Positions 57,990 to 64,000 of a stretch of DNA of 64,000 nucleotides are shown here, one piece after another. The stretch comes from Bacillus zhangzhouensis (GTDB taxonomy: Bacteria; Bacillota; Bacilli; Bacillales; Bacillaceae): contig CP099514.1 of NCBI GenBank assembly GCA_025809375.1, positions 2,779,528 to 2,843,527 of the forward strand, given 5' to 3'. A program made the position numbers and the translations under genes. The number at the start of each line of letters is the position of its first letter. Positions within the stretch are counted from its first letter, which is position 1. Under the pieces are notes generated by a model. It was given only the letters and a program-made list of their open reading frames with translations, was not told the DNA's origin and did no database searches.

Positions 57990-58028
57990 GACAAAGGGCT
58001 AAAATGATGTTGATTTTAGCCCTTTGTC
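57990..58028. repeat. Perfect 16-bp hairpin
   Basis: GACAAAGGGCTAAAAT (57990-58005), a 7-base loop, and the exact complement (58013-58028). No T run follows on either strand, so it is not an ordinary terminator. It lies between the M23 terminator and the structured element at 58034. Confidence 0.8.
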
Positions 58029-58033
58029 TTCTT

Positions 58034-58157
58034 TTCAGCGTGATAGAAAACCTTTGCAGCCTAGGAAGAACGAGCACTGGCGCGGAGCGAATCTGACATT
58101 CGTGAGCACCAGCGCGCAGGACTGACACCGAATGCGAGGGTTTGTCTACACGCTGAA
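58034..58157. repeat. Structured intergenic element, probably a dispersed repeat
   Basis: About 124 bp, GC-richer than its surroundings. It is closed by TTCAGCGTG (58034-58042) and CACGCTGAA (58149-58157), then by TAGA-AAACC/GGTTT-CTA. Inside are GCGCTGG/CCAGTGC and the small hairpin CGAAT-GTCAG-ATTCG. The nested pairing on either strand suggests a folded RNA or a REP-like repeat. A second hairpin, GATAACA/TGTTATC (58161-58177), adjoins it. No coding frame is credible. Confidence 0.6.
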
Positions 58158-58187
58158 GCCGATAACATCATGTTATCGACTTTTTGA

Positions 58188-59453
58188 TTAGCGGATATAT
58201 TGCGCTGGATTGACTGCATTTGATTTTGCGCCATTCCATAATCCCTTATGAATTTCAAAATGAAGATGCTGACCATGCGATTGCCCTGTATTTCCCATAT
58301 AGCCAAGGAATTGTCCTTGTTCGACTCTCTGTCCTGTTGACACACTTCTTGTAGACAGGTGGGCATATACAGTTTGATACGTCTGTCCATTGATATTGTG
58401 CGTAATGAACACAACATTTCCGTAACTTGATGAGTAGCTTGAGTTTGTGACTGTTCCAGATGCTGCTGCAAAGACAGGAACTGTGCCCTTTGCTGCAATA
58501 TCTATTCCGAAGTGGTTACCGCCAGAACGTCTGCCAAAGCCTGATGAGAATCGGCCAGCAGCTGGTTTCATAAAGCCTGAGCTGCTTTCTGGTGCATCAG
58601 ATAATTGATCTGAGCGGAAGCTACGAGATGCAGATGCATTTTTTTCAGCAGCTGCTTGTTTTGCTTTCTTCGCTTCTTCCTTTTGACGGTGTGCTTCCTC
58701 AGACTTCACAGCCGCTTTTTGGTTCGCTAGGATTTCTTGTTCATTCTCAAGCTTGCCTAGTTCATCATGTGCATGATTTTTTTTATCTGTCACATCACCT
58801 AAAATGTGTTCTTTTTCTTTGTGCTTCTTAGATAAATCCTTTTTCAGTAATTCTAGCTCTTTCAGAGATGTTTCAAGTCCACTTAGCTGATTATTTAGCT
58901 CTGCTTCTTTTTGCTCCACCAGCTTTAAATCATTTTCATGTTCTGTAATCATGTCTTTGTCTGCTTCGACAATCGTTGTGACAGCCCCAACACGACCGAC
59001 AAAATCACTAAAGCTGCGAGCACCTAGCAGCACATCTAAATAGTTGATCGTACCGCCGCTTTTTTGCATAGAACGAATTCGGTCTTTGAAAATGGCTTTT
59101 CTTTTTTCAATTCGCTCATTGATGACTTGAATGTCTTTTTTTAGCTTCTTGATCTCTTGCTTCGTTTTTTTAACTTCTTTCTCTTTTTCAGCGACATTTT
59201 CAGTTGCAGTACTTACCTTTTGGTCAATTTGTTCAATTTCTTTCTTGATCTTTGATTCTTTCTTTTCAAGCTTTGCCAGCTCTGACTTCTTCTTCTTCAA
59301 GCTTGATTCAGTCTTCGATGTTTTCTTTTCGATTTGTTGACGTTTTTGATCTAGGTCTTCGTATGCGAATGCACGATTCTCGTTCCCTGGAATGTATAGC
59401 CACGTTGTTCCAATAAACGCTGCCATTCCAGCCATGATCAGCTTTCTTTTCAA
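58188..59453 (-). CDS. M23 peptidoglycan endopeptidase with CwlO-like coiled coil (FtsEX-linked)
   Basis: 421 residues from the TTG at 59453, with GGAGGGG 9 bases upstream. Signal peptide (about 1-30), a long Lys/Glu coiled coil (about 32-260), then a LytM/M23 domain. The zinc residues are present: His314 and Asp318 (NHFGIDIA) and a C-terminal HLH (GQHLHFEIH), so it looks catalytically active, unlike EnvC. The coiled coil shares the motif YLDVLLGARSFSDFVGR with CwlO ([17 protein letters not shown]). It lies 110 bases downstream of ftsX and probably answers to FtsEX. Confidence 0.9.
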   Translation of the reverse strand: MKRKLIMAGMAAFIGTTWLYIPGNENRAFAYEDLDQKRQQIEKKTSKTESSLKKKKSELAKLEKKESKIKKEIEQIDQKVSTATENVAEKEKEVKKTKQEIKKLKKDIQVINERIEKRKAIFKDRIRSMQKSGGTINYLDVLLGARSFSDFVGRVGAVTTIVEADKDMITEHENDLKLVEQKEAELNNQLSGLETSLKELELLKKDLSKKHKEKEHILGDVTDKKNHAHDELGKLENEQEILANQKAAVKSEEAHRQKEEAKKAKQAAAEKNASASRSFRSDQLSDAPESSSGFMKPAAGRFSSGFGRRSGGNHFGIDIAAKGTVPVFAAASGTVTNSSYSSSYGNVVFITHNINGQTYQTVYAHLSTRSVSTGQRVEQGQFLGYMGNTGQSHGQHLHFEIHKGLWNGAKSNAVNPAQYIR

Positions 59454-59563
59454 AACGATTTTCCCCTCCCATGACAACTGTCGACATGAAGAGTCGACCG
59501 GATGAATCGCATCAACCGGTCACATCTTCTATAGAATCCTCGAATGCTGCCATCAACATATAT

Positions 59564-60454
59564 TTATACTTTTAAGAATTTACGGATAGACGTTAAGCTT
59601 CCCCATACACCAATGATTGCACCGATCGCTAGCAGGATCAGTGATACTTGATAGACAAACGGGTTGTATGGAAGCATTGAAATAAATGAGCCTTGTACTC
59701 TCGGTGCGACCCAGCCTACTGCATATTGATACGTGCCAAGCAATAAGGCAATTGGTATAATGGAACCAAATACACCAAGCAATAATCCTTCAATGAAGAA
59801 TGGCCAGCGGATAAACCAGTTCGTTGCACCTACCAGCTTCATAATCTCAATTTCTTTACGTCTAGCAAAAATGGTAATTTTGATCGTATTGGAGATTAAG
59901 AACATAGCTGTAAATAACAGCCCAATAATGAGCACAATGCCAACATTGCGCGCTACTCCGACTACATTGAAGAGTCGGCTGACCTCTTCTTTTCCATAGG
60001 TTACTTTATATGTACCCTTTAAGTTTTCTAATTTCTTCGCTACTTTTGGTGTATCGTGAGGATCTGTTGTTTTCACAATAAACGCATCGTTTAATGGATT
60101 TTCTTGGTCAACAAGTCCCATGGATTGTCCATTTTCTCCAAAGCTTTTAATCAGTGCTTTCAGTTCATCATCCTTAGATGAGTACTTCACATCACTGATT
60201 TCAGGAATCTTTTCAATTTCTGCTTTTAATTCATCCTGCTGCTTTTGATTCGCCGTTAATTCGATTAATACTTTTACTTCTACTTCTTTTTCAGCGTTCG
60301 ATGCCATGTTATTCAAGTTGAGCATAATCACAAGGAAAACCCCAACTAAAATCAATGTGACAGTAACCGCACTAATTGATGCAAATGTCATCCACGTGTT
60401 TCTTCCAAGTGAACGGAAGCTCTCACGTAAATGCCGCGAGAGAGTTTTAATCAT
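59564..60454 (-). CDS. ftsX: Cell-division ABC transporter permease-like protein FtsX
   Basis: 296 residues from the ATG at 60454 (MIKTLSRHLRESFRSLGRN). It overlaps the ftsE end by eight bases. Four membrane helices, with a large extracytoplasmic loop between TM1 and TM2 (about 50-170) that contacts hydrolases. With FtsE it converts ATP hydrolysis into activation of wall hydrolases, in B. subtilis CwlO. Confidence 0.96.
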   Translation of the reverse strand: MIKTLSRHLRESFRSLGRNTWMTFASISAVTVTLILVGVFLVIMLNLNNMASNAEKEVEVKVLIELTANQKQQDELKAEIEKIPEISDVKYSSKDDELKALIKSFGENGQSMGLVDQENPLNDAFIVKTTDPHDTPKVAKKLENLKGTYKVTYGKEEVSRLFNVVGVARNVGIVLIIGLLFTAMFLISNTIKITIFARRKEIEIMKLVGATNWFIRWPFFIEGLLLGVFGSIIPIALLLGTYQYAVGWVAPRVQGSFISMLPYNPFVYQVSLILLAIGAIIGVWGSLTSIRKFLKV

Positions 60455-61133
60455 AAATTCCGTACTCCCCTCTTGCTTCGTCACGCACAATCATTCCATC
60501 TTCAATTGCGATGACGCGTTTCTTCATGGTGTTTACAATTTCTTTGTTGTGTGTCGCCATAACCACTGTTGTTCCGCGGTTATTAATCTCTTCGAGCGTC
60601 TTCATGATTTCCCAAGAAGTGTCTGGATCAAGGTTTCCTGTCGGTTCATCTGCAATGACGACCTCGGGGCTATTGACGATCGAGCGAGCGATAGACACAC
60701 GCTGCTGTTCACCCCCAGACAGCTGGTCAGGAAATTGGCGCGCTCTGTGCTTTAGCTGAACCAGATCGAGAACATCAAGCACTTTTTTCTTAATGATATG
60801 AGGCTGTTCACCAATCACTTCAAGAGCAAATGCTACGTTCTCAAACACAGTAAGGGTTGGAAGCAGCTTAAAATCTTGGAATACTACGCCAATTTCTCTT
60901 CTTACGTAAGGAATTTCTTTTTCCTTCATTGCACCTAAATCTTTGTTATTAATTAAGATTTGTCCTTTGGTTGGCTTCTCTTCACGATACATCATTTTGA
61001 TGAAAGTGGATTTACCAGCACCGCTGGGACCAACAACATACACAAACTCTCCTGGATGGATAGAGACATTGATTCCATTGATCGCCTTTACGCCATTAGG
61101 ATAGATCTTGTAGACTTCCTTCATTTGAATCAT
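60447..61133 (-). CDS. ftsE: Cell-division ATP-binding protein FtsE
   Basis: 228 residues. Walker A is VGPSGAGKSTFIKMMYRE, the signature QLSGGEQQRVSIARSIV, Walker B VVIADEPTGNLDP, and the H-loop VMATHNKE. It is the cytoplasmic ATPase of the FtsEX complex. AGGTGA precedes the ATG. A SigA-like promoter (TTGACG at 61196-61201, 17 bp, ATGATA at 61173-61178) lies upstream. Confidence 0.97.
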   Translation of the reverse strand: MIQMKEVYKIYPNGVKAINGINVSIHPGEFVYVVGPSGAGKSTFIKMMYREEKPTKGQILINNKDLGAMKEKEIPYVRREIGVVFQDFKLLPTLTVFENVAFALEVIGEQPHIIKKKVLDVLDLVQLKHRARQFPDQLSGGEQQRVSIARSIVNSPEVVIADEPTGNLDPDTSWEIMKTLEEINNRGTTVVMATHNKEIVNTMKKRVIAIEDGMIVRDEARGEYGIYD

Positions 61134-61489
61134 GTAATCACCTAATCTTTTCTTATTCGCTGACTAACAGCTTATCATGATGTTTTGACTCTTCTCGTCA
61201 AAAAACGTTATGTATGGTCACGCACATACCCTTCGATACTTACTAGCAATTTATGTCCTTTTCATCCAAAAAGATGAAAAAATATTGAATCTCTAGAATT
61301 CAACAACTCCAATTATACGTCATGAATCGACGCAATGGTATTACATTTATATTTCAAAACTTATAAATAAAAGGTAAATAGAACAATCAAAACCAAAAAA
61401 CATGCCTTTATACCCTTATTTTCTAAATGAAATTTAGTATAATGCGTTTTCATACTATCCAAAAGTCTTTCTCTACATATAAAAAACAA
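61134..61489. other. Non-coding gap between ftsE and cccB
   Basis: About 356 AT-rich bases. It holds the likely ftsE promoter (61173-61201, minus). It also holds a small palindrome CTAAAT-GAA-ATTTAG (61423-61437) right beside a TATAAT (61438-61443) on the plus strand, with no gene to serve. Nothing else was recognised. Confidence 0.5.
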
Positions 61490-61517
61490 AAAACCTTGTC
61501 GACTAGACAAAGGTTTT
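61490..61517 (-). terminator. Terminator of cccB
   Basis: On the minus strand AAAACCTTTGTC with GACAAGGTTTT (one bulge), then T-rich. It overlaps the cccB stop codon. Confidence 0.8.
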
Positions 61518-61845
61518 ATTTTTTCTCTGCAAGCCATTTAGCTACTTCTTTTGCCTGCTTTTCATCTACCATTCCGCTTGGCATAGAGCCTTTACCGTTT
61601 TGCGCAATATCTGCGATTTGGCTTTCATTATATTTCTTCCCTACTTCTTTCAGGCTTGGTCCGCCTCCGCCAGATAGGTCTTTCCCATGACAGCCAATAC
61701 AGTTTTGCTGATAGATTTCCTCACCGCTGCTCACAGATGAAGCACTTTTGCTGCCTTCTTTGTCACTGCTGGTTGAATTTCCTCCACAAGCCGCGAGAAC
61801 AAGAAGCATCGCTGCAAATAGCATCGTTAATCCGCTTTTTTTCAT
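61516..61845 (-). CDS. cccB: Membrane-bound cytochrome c-551 CccB
   Basis: 109 residues. The lipoprotein signal peptide has lipobox LAAC near residue 20. A Ser/Gly/Lys linker is followed by one c-type heme domain with CIGCH (about 50-54) and the distal Met in GSMPSGMVD. It is an electron carrier on the outer face of the membrane, feeding cytochrome oxidases. GGGAGAG precedes the ATG. Confidence 0.96.
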   Translation of the reverse strand: MKKSGLTMLFAAMLLVLAACGGNSTSSDKEGSKSASSVSSGEEIYQQNCIGCHGKDLSGGGGPSLKEVGKKYNESQIADIAQNGKGSMPSGMVDEKQAKEVAKWLAEKK

Positions 61846-61894
61846 CTATTTCTCTCCCTTACAATCATTTGGATCAACGCTATTATATCCTTGT

Positions 61895-62743
61895 TTAGGC
61901 CCTTTTAAAACCCTCACCAAGCACCTCTTTTGCATCCATCACGATGACAAATGCTGATGCATCGATTGCTTTCACCACTTGTTTCAACTTTGTGAATTGT
62001 GACTGCCCAACGACACACATCAAAATCGGTCGATCATGATCGGTATATCCTCCGACTGCTGAGATTTTCGTCACACCTCGGTCAATTTGATCAAAAACCG
62101 CCTGTCTGACCTCATTTTCATGCCCTGTAATGATCATCGCCATTTTCGAATGACTGAAGCCAGCCTGTACCACATCAATTGTTTTACTAGAAATAAACAC
62201 GCCAATGACCGCGTACAGCCCCTCTTCGATTCCAAAAACCGTCATCGCAGCCAGAACAATCAAGCCATCCATTATCGCTAAACATGTACCTAATGTGAGT
62301 CCTGTGTACTTATTGATGATTTTGGCAGCGAGAGCCGTTCCACCCGTTGATCCATTCCCAAGGAACACGAGCCCTATTCCAATCCCAATGACCACACCGC
62401 CAAAAATAGCAGCCAGCAGCGCTTCATGTGTGACAGGTGCAATATGTCTTGTGACAAACACCATGAAAGGTAAAAAAATCGATCCGACGAGTGTTTTCAC
62501 TCCAAATGTCCCGCCTAATAAATAAAAGCCAGCGATAAACAGTGGAATATTGAGCCCCCATTGCACATATGCCGCTTCAAAGCCGAATGACTGCATAATG
62601 GTACTAATTCCGCTCACCCCGCCTGCTGCAATCTGATTCGGCAATAATAACGTATTAAATCCAATCGCCACGACGGCTGATCCGATTAAAATGAACAAAT
62701 AATTTTTCACTTCGATCCAAAATTGTGAATGTTCCTGCCTCAT
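61895..62743 (-). CDS. yvjA: YitT-family membrane protein YvjA
   Basis: 282 residues. Five or six hydrophobic helices (about 15-175; FNTLLLPNQIAAGGVSGIST is the family signature) are followed by a cytoplasmic DUF2179 domain (about 200-282; GVTKISAVGGYTDHDRPILM). Function unknown. GGAGGAAG precedes the ATG. In B. subtilis it lies between cccB and prfB; here the order breaks just beyond it. Confidence 0.9.
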   Translation of the reverse strand: MRQEHSQFWIEVKNYLFILIGSAVVAIGFNTLLLPNQIAAGGVSGISTIMQSFGFEAAYVQWGLNIPLFIAGFYLLGGTFGVKTLVGSIFLPFMVFVTRHIAPVTHEALLAAIFGGVVIGIGIGLVFLGNGSTGGTALAAKIINKYTGLTLGTCLAIMDGLIVLAAMTVFGIEEGLYAVIGVFISSKTIDVVQAGFSHSKMAMIITGHENEVRQAVFDQIDRGVTKISAVGGYTDHDRPILMCVVGQSQFTKLKQVVKAIDASAFVIVMDAKEVLGEGFKRA

Positions 62744-62932
62744 GTCTTTCTTCCTCCGTTACTTCTGAATGCACACCTATTTTAAGCCCTCTTAAAACGA
62801 TTGTAAATAACAGCCAAATGCAGTGCTAATGGATTAATACTTTATCACACAGACGGAACAGCGTACTTGCCGGTTGGCATAGGAGTAAATGATGGTATAT
62901 TTAATATGTACATGAGAAAGAAGGGGCATAAG

Positions 62933-63667
62933 ATGAAGAAAATACTGAAGATTACAGGTATGACATTACTTTTACTGATCATCTTAGCTTTTGGTGCGTT
63001 CTATATATGGAGCCGCTTTACATATGGACCATCAGAAGCATTAAAAAAACGGGTGAACATGGAGCAAGTGGAACATCAAAACAACGTTTATTTATTTGAA
63101 GCACGAAAAAGTGATACTGGCATCATTCTCTATCCTGGGGCAAAGGTGGAACCACTTGCATATGCTTATATCGGGGATACGCTGATGAGAAAAGGCTACT
63201 CTGTCTTTATCCCTGACATGCCATTTTCCTTTGCGATCTTCAATCCAAACAAAGCACAGGACATCATCAAAGATCACCAAACGATCAAACACTGGTATAT
63301 TGGAGGACATTCACTTGGCGGGGCAGCTGCCGCTATGTTTGCAGAAAAAAATCAGAGCAAGCTCGATGGACTCTTTTTCCTTGCATCTTATCCAGCATCA
63401 GATGACCTGAAACAGTCGTCATTGAAAATCCTCTCTATTTCAGGTGAAAAGGATGGACTGGCAACACAAGAGAAAATCAAGAAATCGAAAGCAAATCTGC
63501 CGTCTCAAACTGTTTATCATGAAATAAAAGGCGGGAACCATGCGCAGTTTGGCATGTATGGCAGACAAAAAGGGGATCAGACAGCGGACATTCCAGCCCA
63601 GTCGCAGCAAAATGATCTCATTCAGACAATGCTGGAATGGCTGAAGCCAGCAAAAAAGCTCCCGTAA
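62933..63667 (+). CDS. Membrane-anchored alpha/beta hydrolase
   Basis: 244 residues from the ATG at 62933, with GAAGGGG 6 bases upstream; the longer frame from 62867 has no site. An N-terminal membrane anchor (about 8-25) is followed by an alpha/beta hydrolase fold. The nucleophile is in YIGGHSLGGAAAAMF, the acid in SISGEKDGLAT and the His in KGGNHAQFG. Substrate unknown; probably an outward-facing esterase or lipase-like enzyme. Confidence 0.82.
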   Translation: MKKILKITGMTLLLLIILAFGAFYIWSRFTYGPSEALKKRVNMEQVEHQNNVYLFEARKSDTGIILYPGAKVEPLAYAYIGDTLMRKGYSVFIPDMPFSFAIFNPNKAQDIIKDHQTIKHWYIGGHSLGGAAAAMFAEKNQSKLDGLFFLASYPASDDLKQSSLKILSISGEKDGLATQEKIKKSKANLPSQTVYHEIKGGNHAQFGMYGRQKGDQTADIPAQSQQNDLIQTMLEWLKPAKKLP

Positions 63668-63679
63668 TAGGAGCTTTTT
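63653..63679. terminator. Bidirectional terminator between the hydrolase and the M3 peptidase
   Basis: Stem AAAAAGCTCC (63653-63662) with GGAGCTTTTT (63670-63679). It overlaps the hydrolase stop codon. Confidence 0.88.
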
Positions 63680-63684
63680 CATTT

Positions 63685-64000
63685 TTACTTTTTCGTTTTC
63701 GTCACTTCTAAAAATTCTTCAGCATCTGCTACAGCCAAACGAATGGCTTCTTCCCAAAATGCTTTTTGGGTAAGATCAACGCCTAGATGCTTATAGGCTA
63801 AATCTTCTACTGTCATGGAAGCTGTATCTTTTAATAATGCAATATATTTCTCTTCAAACGATGTACCAGCCTGCAATGCTTTTGCATAAATTCCTAAAGA
63901 GAACATGTATCCAAAGATGTATGGGAAATTATAAAATGGAACATTCGTGATATGGAAATGTAGCTTAGACGCCCAGAAATGCGGATGGTATTCATCTAAT
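63685..64000 (-). CDS. M3-family oligoendopeptidase, C-terminal end (cut by window edge)
   Basis: The last 105 codons, open through the window edge. They contain DEYHPHFWASKLHFHITNVP, FYNFPYIFGYMFSLGIYAK and the C-terminal helix FWEEAIRLAVADAEEFLE, typical of the end of PepF/oligoendopeptidase F-type metallopeptidases. The HExxH zinc motif is outside the window. It likely degrades cytoplasmic oligopeptides. Confidence 0.85.
   Translation of the reverse strand, partial: LDEYHPHFWASKLHFHITNVPFYNFPYIFGYMFSLGIYAKALQAGTSFEEKYIALLKDTASMTVEDLAYKHLGVDLTQKAFWEEAIRLAVADAEEFLEVTKTKK

Noticed and set aside
58061..58498. 145-codon minus-strand frame across the structured element and the 3' end of the M23 gene.
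   Set aside because: It lies in a different frame of the M23 gene and runs through the hairpin-rich repeat; no ribosome binding site and no protein-like composition.
61423..61443. Palindrome CTAAAT-GAA-ATTTAG beside TATAAT on the plus strand.
   Set aside because: No plus-strand gene follows and the -35 is poor; probably chance in AT-rich DNA.

Overview
The window is chromosomal DNA from a low-GC Bacillus of the B. pumilus group (pumilus/safensis/altitudinis). Three things point there: the gene order largely follows the B. subtilis yvdD-to-yvjA interval, the start sites carry strong AGGAGG-type ribosome binding sites with many TTG/GTG starts, and a secreted guanyl-specific RNase of the binase type is present. 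Most genes are on the minus strand. No tRNA, rRNA, CRISPR array or prophage was seen. The only mobile DNA is a short internally deleted IS3-type remnant at 36436-36850.

Layout. 1-6116: yvdD (cut by the window edge), yvdC, a SulP permease and beta-carbonic anhydrase pair, a 2-hydroxyacid dehydrogenase, the RNase with Pho-box-like repeats, arylamine acetyltransferase and Crh. 6144-9466: the yvcI-rapZ-glmR-whiA-crh-yvcN transcription unit, linking carbon control, cell-wall precursor supply and division. 9825-14204: trxB, the endopeptidase CwlO with a long structured leader, and a TPR protein. 14334-20769: the histidine operon hisZGDBHAF-I with overlapping genes and a palindromic operator. 21002-27145: yvpB, a reductase/Rrf2-regulator pair with matching palindromic operators, then hprK-lgt-yvoD-ppaX-yvoF. 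27323-29982: nagA-nagB-nagR behind a NagR-like operator.

30013-42270: the giant secreted phosphoesterase YvnB, the envelope-stress operon yvlABCD behind a SigW-type promoter, a small protein with a Fur-like box, the IS remnant lodged in a split terminator, uvrBA behind a perfect SOS box, and csbA. 42552-53628 is more accessory: a rifampin-phosphotransferase-like enzyme with its TetR regulator and MFS exporter under a perfect 22-bp palindrome; a lipoprotein/response regulator/histidine kinase operon; a leucine T-box with an amino-acid permease; and a nitroreductase divergent from a redox-type HxlR regulator. 53637-64000: minJ, swrA, ctpB, a TSUP permease, an M23 peptidase next to ftsX-ftsE, cccB, yvjA, an alpha/beta hydrolase and the C-terminal end of an M3 peptidase.

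The most interesting points are: (a) the FtsEX-linked M23 peptidase shares its coiled-coil domain with CwlO, so two hydrolases of different chemistry probably answer to the same FtsEX machine; (b) an uncharacterised beta-propeller lipoprotein is translationally coupled to a two-component system; (c) a highly structured, repeat-like element lies behind the M23 gene; (d) several regulatory palindromes lie beside the regulator genes that probably bind them. Gene identities rest on remembered family sequences and visible motifs. No database search was run.
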